A stretch of 64,000 nt of DNA, from positions 153,079 to 217,078 of the forward strand of contig JAFQAT010000017.1 in assembly GCA_017399865.1 (NCBI GenBank). Reading direction: 5' to 3'. Under the pieces are notes generated by a model that was given only the letters and a program-made list of their open reading frames with translations, was not told the origin of the DNA and made no database searches. A program made the position numbers and the translations under genes. Shown here one piece after another: positions 55,547 through 63,911 of the stretch. Source of the stretch: Bacteroidales bacterium (GTDB lineage: Bacteria > Bacteroidota > Bacteroidia > Bacteroidales > UBA932). How positions within the stretch are numbered: position 1 is the first letter of the stretch; each line of letters begins with the position of its first letter.

Positions 55547-56410
55547 ATGAATATAGGAATTATAGGTTTGGGTCTCATAGGAGGCTCGATGGCGATAGAC
55601 CTCAGGAGGAAGGGATATGCCTCCAGGATACTGGGAGTGGAGAACGACCCGGTAAATGCGTCGGCGGCGGAACATATTGGCCTGGTCGATGCTGTGACTT
55701 CGATAGAAGAGTGCGTGGCAGAAAGCGATGTCATCATAGTTTCCGTGCCTGTCGGCGCGGCTCTGAAGATCGTTCCACAGGTGCTTGACATCATGTCCGG
55801 GCTTTACCCGGAAGGAGGTTGCAGCAAGGTCCTGATGGACGTATGCTCGACCAAGGAAAGCCTTGCTGCGGCTGTGAAGTACCATCCGATGCGCAAGTGC
55901 TATGTCGCTTCCCACCCGATGTCCGGAACGGAATACAGCGGCCCGTGGGCGGCCATCCCGGGCCTCTTCGACGGCCGTGCATGCATCATCTGCGATTTCA
56001 GCGAGTCGTCTCCGAAGGCGGTCCGTACCGTCGAGGACATCTACAGCGTGCTGAACATGAGGGTGGTATATATGAATTCATCCAGCCACGATGTCCACAC
56101 TGCATATGTTTCCCATTTCTCCCATGTGATTTCATTCGCTCTTGCCCTGACGGTGCTGGAGAAGGAAAAGGACGAGAAGCATATCTTCGACCTTGCTTCA
56201 GGAGGATTCTCTTCTACCGTCCGTCTGGCAAAGAGCAGCGCCGACATGTGGACCCCTATCCTGATGCAGAACAGGGAAAATGTTCTCCATGTCATGGAGA
56301 CGTATACCGGCATGCTGGATGCATTCCGAAAGGCAATGGAAGATGCTGATGAAGAGGCCATCAGGAAGCTGATTCAGGATGCCAACAAAATAAGAAGAAT
56401 CATAAGATAA
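55547..56410 (+). CDS. tyrA: Prephenate dehydrogenase
   Basis: 287 residues. Oxidative decarboxylation of prephenate to 4-hydroxyphenylpyruvate for tyrosine. The NAD-binding GIIGLGLIGGSMAIDLRRKG is at the N-terminus, then VIIVSVPVGAALKIVPQVLD, the active-site segment MDVCSTKESLAAAV and ASHPMSGTEYSGPWA. The helical C-terminus carries SSHDVHTAYVSHFSHVISFA. Second gene of the aromatic operon. Confidence 0.95.
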   Translation: MNIGIIGLGLIGGSMAIDLRRKGYASRILGVENDPVNASAAEHIGLVDAVTSIEECVAESDVIIVSVPVGAALKIVPQVLDIMSGLYPEGGCSKVLMDVCSTKESLAAAVKYHPMRKCYVASHPMSGTEYSGPWAAIPGLFDGRACIICDFSESSPKAVRTVEDIYSVLNMRVVYMNSSSHDVHTAYVSHFSHVISFALALTVLEKEKDEKHIFDLASGGFSSTVRLAKSSADMWTPILMQNRENVLHVMETYTGMLDAFRKAMEDADEEAIRKLIQDANKIRRIIR

Positions 56411-56431
56411 TCATACTAAAAACATAACATC

Positions 56432-57541
56432 ATGAGTGACAAGAAACTGGATATAGTGCCATTGGGCGAATGGGGAATGTTCACTGACCCGCAGCCAAGC
56501 GTTGTGGCAGGTCCTTGCAGCGCAGAGTCGGAAGAGCAGGTGATGGAGACTGCAAAGGGGCTCAAGGAAATGGGAATCAATGTTTTCCGTGCGGGAATAT
56601 GGAAGCCCAGAACCCATCCGGGATGTTTTGAAGGCATCGGTGTACCTGGTCTGAAATGGCTCCAGAAGGTACAGAAGGAATACGGACTGAAAGTCGCTAC
56701 GGAGGTCGCAAGCGAGAAACATGTCGCCGAGTGTCTCAAGCATGGAGTGGACATGGTCTGGATAGGTGCCAGGACTACTGCCAATCCTTTCCTTGTCCAG
56801 GAGATCGCCGACGCCCTCAAGGGCACTGATATTCCAGTGCTGGTAAAAAATCCTGTAAATCCTGATCTGGAACTCTGGATCGGTGCCATGGAACGCCTCA
56901 ACAGGGCAGGCATCCGTAAGCTTGGAGTGATCCATAGAGGTTTTTCGACTTTCGACAAGATCAGGTACCGCAACGACCCGCATTGGGATATAGCCATCGA
57001 GATGCGCAGCCGCTATCCGGAGCTTCCTTTCTTCGTGGACCCGAGCCATATGGGCGGAAGCAGGGATTATATCCATGAGATATCGCAGAGATCTCTCGAC
57101 CTGGGATTCGAAGGTCTCATGATCGAGTCCCACTGCAATCCTTCAGTCGCGCTCAGCGACTCGAAGCAGCAGCTGACTCCTCCCCAGCTCAAGGACCTTC
57201 TTTACAACCAGATATGCGTCAGGGAGTCGGACTCTGATTCCAAGGAGTGGAGGGAGAATATCGACCAGCTTCGCGCCAAGATAGACGTGATCGATGAAAA
57301 CATCATCTATGCCCTCGGCACAAGACTCAAGGTGAGCCGTCAGATCGGTGAATACAAGAAAAACAACAATGTCGCTATCGTCCAGGCTGTCAGATGGGAC
57401 TCTCTTATGGCCAAGGTCGTGGAAAAGGGATACGAAAACGGTCTGTCGGAAAAATTCCTGACAGATGTTTTCAATGCCATCCATGAAGCCTCAGTAGAGG
57501 TTCAGAACGAGATCATTTCAGGTAAGAGTTCAGAACAGTAG
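56432..57541 (+). CDS. Bifunctional DAHP synthase/chorismate mutase
   Basis: 369 residues. The first 265 are a DAHP synthase of the KDPG-aldolase-like (AroA-beta) type: VVAGPCSAESEEQVMETAKG, FRAGIWKPRTHPGCFEG, VLVKNPVNPDLELWIGAMER, FFVDPSHMGGSRDYI and MIESHCNPSVALSD. Residues about 275-360 are a type II chorismate mutase (IDQLRAKIDVIDENIIYALG, LKVSRQIGEYKKNN). It both starts the shikimate pathway and feeds prephenate to the two preceding enzymes; the mutase part often acts as the feedback sensor in relatives. The 3' end overlaps lpxK convergently by 29 bases. Confidence 0.95.
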   Translation: MSDKKLDIVPLGEWGMFTDPQPSVVAGPCSAESEEQVMETAKGLKEMGINVFRAGIWKPRTHPGCFEGIGVPGLKWLQKVQKEYGLKVATEVASEKHVAECLKHGVDMVWIGARTTANPFLVQEIADALKGTDIPVLVKNPVNPDLELWIGAMERLNRAGIRKLGVIHRGFSTFDKIRYRNDPHWDIAIEMRSRYPELPFFVDPSHMGGSRDYIHEISQRSLDLGFEGLMIESHCNPSVALSDSKQQLTPPQLKDLLYNQICVRESDSDSKEWRENIDQLRAKIDVIDENIIYALGTRLKVSRQIGEYKKNNNVAIVQAVRWDSLMAKVVEKGYENGLSEKFLTDVFNAIHEASVEVQNEIISGKSSEQ

Positions 57542-58601
57542 CGAATTCCTCCTGTTCCTGCTCCGAGAAGAAGTTCACCTTGATCGGAGCATAGAACAGC
57601 CTTTGCTTAAGATTGTCAGGGATCGTCTTGCAGTCGCGGATTCTCTGGCAATCTTTTTCTGTTGTCATGACTACAGATGTCGGGAATGCCCGTGCAGCAC
57701 TGTATATTGTCGAGATGTCTGCCTTCGTGAACTTGTGGTGGTCCGGAAAGTCGAAGTGGCGGACTATCTTATAGTTTCCGCTGAGATAGTTTCGTAGAGG
57801 CTTGTCGTTGGCTATGCCTGAGAACAGGATAAGCCTCTGGGTGTACAGGTAGCGAGGGTCTCCTTCCGGAAAAACGGCCTGGGACTGGTCATATCCGATG
57901 GTCGTGAAGAATATGTGCTGGTCCTTTCTGATTCCGAGGGCTTCAGTCCATTTGCTTCTTTCCCATGCATCGAGATATGTCGGGCATTTAGATACGATGA
58001 CGATATCGGCGGCCTTTATGCGCTCGGGCAGGTCTCGCAGCTTGCCCAGAGGCATGAGATGGTCCTTGAATGTAGGCCTGCTGTAATCCACCAGCACTAT
58101 TGACACTGTCGGCTTCAACGCCCTGTGCTGGAATGCGTCGTCAAGAATAATCAGCTCCGATTCCGGGAACTCCTTGTGCAGGCACTTGCGGGCCTTCTTT
58201 GATGTCTGGACCAGTCCGGGGTCGCATAGGAAGGTGCATCCTTCCTTGCGGGACTTGTCGACGGCGACCGTGATGAACGGAAACTTCCTTTTCATCTGGA
58301 GAGGCTCGTCTCCATACTCTTTTGCCGTTCCGTCTGCCATCACCTGCTGGAATCCTCTGGTCTTGCGCTTGTATCCTCTGGAAAGGACGGCAATATTCCT
58401 TGCTCCCCAGTCCACATCCTGCAGCAAGGTCCTCAGAATCATCTCGGTGTGCGGAGTCTTTCCCGTGCCTCCGACGGTTATGTTTCCGACGCAGATGGTG
58501 GGTACAGGTGCGGTATGGGACTTCTTCAGCCCATGGTCATACATGAAATGCCTGGCCTTCAGGGTCAGCCAGTATGGAAACAGCAGTATCTTATCTATCA
58601 T
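57513..58601 (-). CDS. lpxK: Tetraacyldisaccharide 4'-kinase
   Basis: 362 residues. It phosphorylates the lipid A precursor at the inner membrane. The Walker A loop is VGNITVGGTGKTPHTEMIL (residues about 37-55), preceded by an N-terminal membrane-associated helix. Other family words are ILDDAFQHRALKPTVSIVLV, RPTFKDHLMPLGKLRDL and FSGIANDKPLRNYL. dusB lies upstream by 2 bases, so the two form an operon. Confidence 0.95.
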   Translation of the reverse strand: MIDKILLFPYWLTLKARHFMYDHGLKKSHTAPVPTICVGNITVGGTGKTPHTEMILRTLLQDVDWGARNIAVLSRGYKRKTRGFQQVMADGTAKEYGDEPLQMKRKFPFITVAVDKSRKEGCTFLCDPGLVQTSKKARKCLHKEFPESELIILDDAFQHRALKPTVSIVLVDYSRPTFKDHLMPLGKLRDLPERIKAADIVIVSKCPTYLDAWERSKWTEALGIRKDQHIFFTTIGYDQSQAVFPEGDPRYLYTQRLILFSGIANDKPLRNYLSGNYKIVRHFDFPDHHKFTKADISTIYSAARAFPTSVVMTTEKDCQRIRDCKTIPDNLKQRLFYAPIKVNFFSEQEQEEFATVLNSYLK

Positions 58602-58603
58602 AT

Positions 58604-59638
58604 CTATACATTATATACATTCCCGGCATCGGGAGCGTCGAATCCTCCCCATCGTTCCGAAATGTAGTCCAAAGTCGCGAAAAGTTCCGCAGGGTCGTTC
58701 AAGGTAACCAGTTTCAGCCTTGTCTCCTTGAAGTCAGGCAGTCCCTTGAAATAGCAGGACAGATGCCTGCGCATCTCCAGGATTCCGACGCGGTCGCCCT
58801 TTATCTCGAGCGACTTGGCCAGATGCCTCTTGGCCAGAGCCACCCTGTCCACCACGCTCATCTGCGGCAGCAGCTCTCCGGTCTGGAGGTAGTGCCTTAT
58901 TTCCTTGAATATCCACGGATGCCCGTATGTTGCGCGTCCGATCATCATGGCGTCGACTCCGTAGCGGTCGAAATATTCCTTTGCCTTCTGCGGAGAGTTT
59001 ATGTCTCCGTTGCCGATTATCGGTATGTGCATGCGCGGGTTCTCCTTGACCTTCCCGATGAGGGTCCAGTCAGCCTCTCCCGTATACATCTGGCATCTGG
59101 TGCGTCCATGGATTGTAAGGGCCTTTATGCCCACATCCTGCAGCCTTTCGGCCAGTTCCACTATGATCTTCGAGTCCTCGTCCCATCCGAGACGTGTCTT
59201 GACAGTCACCGGAAGTTTCACTGCCTCAACGACCTGCCTGGTTATCTCGACCATCTTGTCCGGCTCGCGCATCATTCCCGATCCGGCTCCGCGCCTTGCG
59301 ATCTTGTTTACCGGGCAGCCGAAATTGATGTCCACGAGATCGGCGCCATGCCCTCCTGCAATCTCTGCCGCCTGTTCTGCCATCTTGGCCGCATCGACCA
59401 TGGCCTCAGGTATGTTTCCATATATCTGGATGCCGATAGGGGCTTCGTAGTCATATGTGACCAGCTTTTCCAGAGACTTTCGGGCGTCGCGGATCAGCCC
59501 GTCCGAAGATATGAATTCGGTATACATCATATCCGCACCGAACTCCTTGCATATGAAACGGAAGGATGCGTCTGTCACATCCTCCATCGGCGCAAGGAAA
59601 AGCGGCCTGTCTCCTAACTCTATGTCACCTATTCTCAT
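58604..59638 (-). CDS. dusB: tRNA-dihydrouridine synthase (DusB type)
   Basis: Start at 59638 (MRIGDIELGDRPLFLAPM), 344 residues; the longer frame starts with a TTG upstream of the promoter and is not used. A TIM-barrel flavoenzyme that reduces uridine in tRNA. Key features: LFLAPMEDVTDASFRFICKE, VDINFGCPVNKIARRGAGSG with the catalytic Cys, LPVTVKTRLGWDEDS, ALTIHGRTRCQMYTG and IIGNGDINSPQKAKEYFD, and MMIGRATYGHPWIF. It precedes lpxK. The leader carries a REP-like palindrome. Confidence 0.95.
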   Translation of the reverse strand: MRIGDIELGDRPLFLAPMEDVTDASFRFICKEFGADMMYTEFISSDGLIRDARKSLEKLVTYDYEAPIGIQIYGNIPEAMVDAAKMAEQAAEIAGGHGADLVDINFGCPVNKIARRGAGSGMMREPDKMVEITRQVVEAVKLPVTVKTRLGWDEDSKIIVELAERLQDVGIKALTIHGRTRCQMYTGEADWTLIGKVKENPRMHIPIIGNGDINSPQKAKEYFDRYGVDAMMIGRATYGHPWIFKEIRHYLQTGELLPQMSVVDRVALAKRHLAKSLEIKGDRVGILEMRRHLSCYFKGLPDFKETRLKLVTLNDPAELFATLDYISERWGGFDAPDAGNVYNV

Positions 59639-59669
59639 ACAATGATATGTTTCCCGGATCTTCGTCGTC

Positions 59670-59690
59670 ATTCCCGGCTCGACCGGGAAT
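59670..59690. repeat. REP-like palindrome in the dusB leader
   Basis: ATTCCCGG-ctcga-CCGGGAAT preceded by GTC, same family as the cluster at 13.5-14.3 kb but 45 kb away, lying between the dusB promoter and its ATG. Confidence 0.8.
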
Positions 59691-59700
59691 CCCAAAACGA

Positions 59701-59708
59701 CAAAAGTA
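59701..59708 (-). promoter_or_regulatory. -7 box TACTTTTG for dusB-lpxK
   Basis: Exact TAnnTTTG on the minus strand, 62 bases before the dusB ATG at 59638. Confidence 0.6.
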
Positions 59709-59739
59709 CGAATAAATTTACATATTTTCATGGATTTTG

Positions 59740-59747
59740 TACCTTTG
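59740..59747 (+). promoter_or_regulatory. -7 box TACCTTTG for pfkA
   Basis: Exact TAnnTTTG, 22 bases before the pfkA ATG. Confidence 0.65.
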
Positions 59748-59769
59748 CATCTGATAAAACGAAAACATA

Positions 59770-60756
59770 ATGGCAAAGATCAAGACTATAGGCGTGCTTA
59801 CGTCAGGCGGCGATGCACCAGGAATGAATGCGGCCATCAGGGCCGTGACACGTGCTGCGATTTATAACGGCTGGAAGGTCAAGGGAATATACAGGGGCTG
59901 GGAAGGCCTTATCAACAATGAGATAAAGGACTTCACGTCCGAAAGCGTCAGCGGAACCATCAACCGTGGCGGAACCATTCTCCGCACCGCGCGCAGCAAG
60001 GGCTTCATGGATGAAGCCGGCCGCGCGAAGGCATACGAGAACATGAAGGCGCATGCAATCGATGCCTTGATCGTCATCGGAGGCAACGGCTCCCTTGCTG
60101 GAGCGCAGGCTATTGCAGCCGAGCATGACATCCCATGTGTCGGACTTCCCGGAACCATCGACAATGACCTCTACGGTACCGATACCACCATCGGCTATGA
60201 TACAGCCCTGAATACGATCATGGAATGTGTCGACAAGATCCGCGACACCGCCAACTCCCACAACCGCATCTTCTTCGTTGAGGTGATGGGACGCGATGCC
60301 GGCTTCCTCGCCCAGAATGCGGCCATCGCCACAGGTGCGGAGGCTGCGATCATACCGGAGGACCAGACAAATGTCGACCAGCTTGCCTCTTTCATCGGCC
60401 GCGGTGTCCGCAAGAGCAAGAACAGCTCGATTGTCCTCGTTTCCGAAAGTAAGAAGGACGGCACGGGCGGAGCTCAGTATTATGCCGACCGTCTGGTTCA
60501 CGAGTACCCTGAATATGAGGCGCGCGTGACCATTCTCGGCCACCTCCAGAGAGGCGGAATCCCGACAGCAAATGACCGTATCCTTGCAAGTCGCATGGGT
60601 GTGGCTGCGATCGAAGCCCTCAAGGACGGACAGCGCAACGTCATGATCGGCGTAAAGAACGACCAGATCGTTTATGTACCTTTCAACAAGGCCATCCGCA
60701 TCGACAAACCGATCGACAGAGAGCTCATCAACGTATTGAACGTGCTGTCGATCTAA
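59770..60756 (+). CDS. pfkA: 6-phosphofructokinase
   Basis: 328 residues, the length of the bacterial ATP-type enzyme. It phosphorylates fructose 6-phosphate in glycolysis. Motifs: [16 protein letters not shown] (residues 10-25), the substrate segment [32 protein letters not shown] and [15 protein letters not shown]. The nucleotide loop reads [11 protein letters not shown] where the E. coli enzyme has GGDGS, so the Mg-ligand Asp103 is Asn; the following Gly favours ATP over pyrophosphate. Terminated by the large hairpin at 60845. Confidence 0.94.
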   Translation: MAKIKTIGVLTSGGDAPGMNAAIRAVTRAAIYNGWKVKGIYRGWEGLINNEIKDFTSESVSGTINRGGTILRTARSKGFMDEAGRAKAYENMKAHAIDALIVIGGNGSLAGAQAIAAEHDIPCVGLPGTIDNDLYGTDTTIGYDTALNTIMECVDKIRDTANSHNRIFFVEVMGRDAGFLAQNAAIATGAEAAIIPEDQTNVDQLASFIGRGVRKSKNSSIVLVSESKKDGTGGAQYYADRLVHEYPEYEARVTILGHLQRGGIPTANDRILASRMGVAAIEALKDGQRNVMIGVKNDQIVYVPFNKAIRIDKPIDRELINVLNVLSI

Positions 60757-60844
60757 ACAGTAAGACAGATAGAACCCGTGGCTGAATGCCTGCCAGTCTG
60801 GAACAGAGATTTTTATAACCGGCTGGTTGTCAATGCGTTTAAGA

Positions 60845-60897
60845 AACAGAGCGTGCCAAACCCTCTCTTTAAAGAATGGGTCTGGCACACTCTGTTT
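60845..60897. terminator. Long hairpin after pfkA, inverted copy of the element at 42881
   Basis: AAACAGAGcGTGCCAAACCC (60844-60863) pairs with GGGTCTGGCACaCTCTGTTT (60878-60897), about 18 of 20 positions, with a T-run. Arm sequences are swapped relative to 42886-42921, so the copies are in opposite orientation. 60757-60843 holds nothing else recognised. Confidence 0.85.
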
Positions 60898-60922
60898 TTA
60901 TAACACATTGATATCTGATACC

Positions 60923-60953
60923 TTGCAAAAACCGCCGTGCTTGACTACCTTTG
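60923..60953 (+). promoter_or_regulatory. Promoter of the GH3 gene (TTG ... TACCTTTG)
   Basis: A -33 TTG (60923-60925) and -7 box TACCTTTG (60946-60953) with 20-base spacing. The resulting leader of about 170 bases contains hairpins. Confidence 0.65.
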
Positions 60954-61056
60954 CGATAGGTTTATTCAATCCTGAAAAGGAAACTCCGGTTCTCACATGA
61001 TGGGCAAAATCAGCGCCCGACATGAGTGCTGATGAGGCGTGGAGAGCGTTTAAACC

Positions 61057-61101
61057 ATGGTGGCCGCACATGACGGGTGGTAAAAAGTACCACCATGAGA
61101 C
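61057..61101 (+). promoter_or_regulatory. Competing hairpins in the GH3 leader
   Basis: GGTGGTA-aaaag-TACCACC (61076-61094) is a perfect 7-bp hairpin; CATGGTGG (61057-61064) can pair instead with CCACCATG (61091-61098), using the same right arm. The arrangement could switch expression, which is inference. Confidence 0.4.
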
Positions 61102-61129
61102 AGAGGATATACAGCAAAAATATACAACC

Positions 61130-63340
61130 ATGAAATACTTCCGTATGACCTTAGTGACGGTGCTGTCGCTTTTTGCGGCAGCGGCTCTGTCTGCCCAGTC
61201 TTATGAATACCCGTTCCGGAATCCCGATCTTCCGGATGAGGAGCGCATAGACAACCTTCTCTCCCTGATGACTCTGGAAGAGAAGATCGCTACGTTTTCG
61301 GGTCAAGGCGTCCCTCGTCTGGGAGTTCCGTCTCCAGGAAGTTCGGAGGCTATCCATGGTCTTGTGCGCGGAGGCAGCACTGACCTCGAGGGATTTGTCC
61401 GTAATTCGCAGCTGGCGAACGCCAAGGTTCAGCAGAACAACAGGCGCCAGGGTCTGATCCACAGCACCGCATTCCCTCAGGGATACGGTCTCGGAGAGAC
61501 ATGGGACCGCGAGGTTCTTAAGATGGTAGGAGAGGTGATGTCGAACGAGGCACGCTACCATTCGTGGGCCAACGGCTATAATGTCCTCTGCCTGTGGGCT
61601 CCGAATGCCGATCTGGGCCGTGACCCGCGCTGGGGCAGGACAGAGGAATGTTTCGGAGAGGATCCTTATCTGGTCGGAGAGCTCGTGGCTTCAGAAGTGA
61701 AGGGTATTCAGGGCGATGACCCTAAATACTGGCGCGGAGCTTCTGTGATGAAGCATTTCCTGGCCAACAGCAATGAAGACGGCCGCTGCTTTACCTCGTC
61801 AGATTTCGGAGAGGACCTGTTCAGGGATTACTATTCATACGGATTCTGGAAAGGCGTGAAGGAGGGCGGTGCCCGCTCCCTCATGTGTGCGTATAATAAA
61901 TATAATGGTGTCCCATGCTCTACCCAGGACTTCATACAGGAGATCCTGATCAAGGAGTGGGGTATGGACGGTCAGATCCTTAATGACGGGGGAGCCCTCA
62001 AGCAGCTTGTGACCATGCATCATTGGGTGGAAGATGACAAGCAGGCCGTCAAGGTCAGCGTCGAGGCCGGAATTACCAGGATTCTGGATCAGGTGGCCGA
62101 CGAAATGCTGGCCGCGGTCAATGAAGGTCTTCTGGCGGAGGAAATCATCGACAGGAATGTGAGATTCAATATCCGTACTATGCTTCGTCTGGGTCTGATG
62201 GACTCTTCGGATGCGAATCCATATAAGGACATGGGCTTTACCGAGACTCCGTTGTGGGAGACGGAAGAACATAAGGCTAAGGCGCTTCTTGCCGCACGGA
62301 AGTCGGTTGTGCTTCTCAAGAATGACGGTGATCTGCTGCCTCTCGACAAGAAGAACGTTAAAAAGATCGCGGTATTCGGAAACAGGGCCGAGGATATCCT
62401 CAAGGATTGGTATGGTGCTCTTCCAGCATATTCTGTTTCTCCGCTGGCCGGTATTCAGGAGGCAGTCGAAGGCACTGATGTCGAAGTCAGATTCCAGAAA
62501 TGGGATTCCGACGGAAAGGCCCAGGAGCTTGCGGAATGGGCCGATGTCGCCATCGTTTGCGTCGGAAACCACCCGAATACGAGCCCTGACTGGAAGTGGG
62601 AGAAGATCCAGGCTCCATGGGGTGAGGGTACGGTTGCCGGTGACGGAAGGGAAGCGGTCGACCGCAGGTCGCTCGAGCTTGAAAGCGAGGATCTCATAAA
62701 GATGGTATGGAAGTCCAATCCGAATACTGTCGTTGCCCTGATCAGCAGCTTCCCTTATGCGATAGACTGGACTCAGGAGAATGTTCCTGCCATCCTGCAT
62801 ATGACCCAGTGCGGCCAGGAGACCGGAAATGCTCTTGCCGATGTGATCTTCGGAGATTACAATCCTGCAGGCAGAACCACCCAGACCTGGGTACGCGACA
62901 TCCTGGAACTTCCGAACATGATGGATTACGACATCCGCAACGGACGTACATATATGTATTATAAGGGAGAGCCCCTGTATCCTTTCGGCCACGGCCTGAG
63001 CTATACTTCGTTTGATTACTCAGGTCTCAAGGTCCGTCGCGAAGAAGAAGGAGTCCGTATTTCATTCAATCTGAAGAATACAGGCGGACGCGACGGCGAG
63101 GAAGTCGTGCAGGTGTATGCCAGATTTGCGGGAGATGATGCCGCGAGGCGCCTGCGCGGATTCGACAGGGTCGCTGTCCGTGCGGGAGAAAAGACAAAGG
63201 TTGAGATATTCATCCCTGAAGAGGACCTTAAGCTGTGGGATCTTGAAGACCATTCCTTCGCTCTTCCTCGAGGAGAATGTCTGTTCGAAGTGGGTGCATC
63301 TTCTGCTGATATAAGGCTCGAATCGTCCCTGAAATTGTGA
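61130..63340 (+). CDS. Exported GH3 beta-glucosidase-type glycosidase
   Basis: Start at 61130 (MKYFRMTLVTVLSLFAAA), 736 residues with signal peptide ending ALSAQ. Retaining glycoside hydrolase family 3: N-terminal barrel with RNPDLPDEERIDNLLSLMTL, DLGRDPRWGRTEECFGEDPY, MKHFLANSNEDGRC and the nucleophile Asp in GQILNDGGALKQL (WGMDGQILNDG). Domain 2 has AARKSVVLLKNDGDLLPLDK, and a C-terminal fibronectin-like domain has GEPLYPFGHGLSYTSFDYSG and NTGGRDGEEVVQVYA. It is probably periplasmic and acts on beta-linked gluco- or xylo-oligosaccharides. The nucleophile context (NDGGAL) differs from the common SDWGA form, so specificity is uncertain. Confidence 0.92.
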   Translation: MKYFRMTLVTVLSLFAAAALSAQSYEYPFRNPDLPDEERIDNLLSLMTLEEKIATFSGQGVPRLGVPSPGSSEAIHGLVRGGSTDLEGFVRNSQLANAKVQQNNRRQGLIHSTAFPQGYGLGETWDREVLKMVGEVMSNEARYHSWANGYNVLCLWAPNADLGRDPRWGRTEECFGEDPYLVGELVASEVKGIQGDDPKYWRGASVMKHFLANSNEDGRCFTSSDFGEDLFRDYYSYGFWKGVKEGGARSLMCAYNKYNGVPCSTQDFIQEILIKEWGMDGQILNDGGALKQLVTMHHWVEDDKQAVKVSVEAGITRILDQVADEMLAAVNEGLLAEEIIDRNVRFNIRTMLRLGLMDSSDANPYKDMGFTETPLWETEEHKAKALLAARKSVVLLKNDGDLLPLDKKNVKKIAVFGNRAEDILKDWYGALPAYSVSPLAGIQEAVEGTDVEVRFQKWDSDGKAQELAEWADVAIVCVGNHPNTSPDWKWEKIQAPWGEGTVAGDGREAVDRRSLELESEDLIKMVWKSNPNTVVALISSFPYAIDWTQENVPAILHMTQCGQETGNALADVIFGDYNPAGRTTQTWVRDILELPNMMDYDIRNGRTYMYYKGEPLYPFGHGLSYTSFDYSGLKVRREEEGVRISFNLKNTGGRDGEEVVQVYARFAGDDAARRLRGFDRVAVRAGEKTKVEIFIPEEDLKLWDLEDHSFALPRGECLFEVGASSADIRLESSLKL

Positions 63341-63341
63341 T

Positions 63342-63369
63342 TTTTCGGAAAATTTGGTCAATCCGAAAA
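63342..63369 (+). terminator. Weak terminator between the GH3 gene and rplM
   Basis: TTTTCGGA (63342-63349) and TCCGAAAA (63362-63369) form an 8-bp stem. It overlaps the rplM -33 element (TTG at 63354-63356). Confidence 0.45.
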
Positions 63370-63384
63370 TTATTTCTATCTTTG
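63354..63384 (+). promoter_or_regulatory. Promoter of rplM-rpsI (TTG ... TATCTTTG)
   Basis: -33 TTG (63354-63356), 20-base spacer, -7 box TATCTTTG (63377-63384): the clearest Bacteroidota promoter in the window. Confidence 0.8.
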
Positions 63385-63387
63385 CGC

Positions 63388-63451
63388 CCCCTATGTAGTG
63401 TAGGGATCGCAAAGTTTTTTTTATTAAGTATTAACCATTTAAAAGTACAAG
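63388..63451 (+). promoter_or_regulatory. rplM leader, possible ribosomal-protein autoregulatory RNA
   Basis: The roughly 60-base leader contains a CCCTA...TAGGG hairpin, then GATCGCAAAG and a run of eight T. I recall a proposed L13 leader RNA in Bacteroidia, and the position fits, but I cannot confirm the structure. Confidence 0.4.
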
Positions 63452-63904
63452 ATGGACACACAGAGCTACAAAACGGTATCCCTCAAGGCAGGTGATATCA
63501 AGAAGGAGTGGGTTGTGATCGATGCTACCGACTTGGTGGTAGGCCGTCTTGCTGCCAGACTTGCGCTCGTTCTTCGCGGTAAGAACAAGCCTTCTTTCAC
63601 TCCGCACATGGACTGCGGTGACAATGTCATCGTGATCAACGCGGACAAGGTTAGATTCACTGGTAAGAAGATGACCGACAAGGTGTACGTTCGCTATACT
63701 GGACATCCAGGCGGCCAGCGTTTCACTACTCCAAAGGAGGTTATGGCAAAGAAGCCTACTGAAGTCTTAAGGATGGCAGTAAAGGGTATGCTTCCTAAGA
63801 ATCGTCTTGGTTCGAAACTCATCAACAATCTGCACCTTTATGCAGGTGGCGAGCATCCGCACCAGGCACAGAACCCTAGAACAATCACTTTAAACGAAAT
63901 TTAA
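63452..63904 (+). CDS. rplM: 50S ribosomal protein L13
   Basis: 150 residues. Signatures include WVVIDATDLVVGRLAARLAL, GKNKPSFTPHMDCGDNVIVI, VRYTGHPGG and AVKGMLPKNRLG. rpsI follows 7 bases after its stop, the usual operon. Confidence 0.97.
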   Translation: MDTQSYKTVSLKAGDIKKEWVVIDATDLVVGRLAARLALVLRGKNKPSFTPHMDCGDNVIVINADKVRFTGKKMTDKVYVRYTGHPGGQRFTTPKEVMAKKPTEVLRMAVKGMLPKNRLGSKLINNLHLYAGGEHPHQAQNPRTITLNEI

Positions 63905-63911
63905 GCAGAGC

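Noticed and set aside
54608-55915. A 435-residue open frame on the minus strand over pheA and tyrA
   Set aside because: It is the antisense shadow of two clearly recognisable genes and has no family resemblance.
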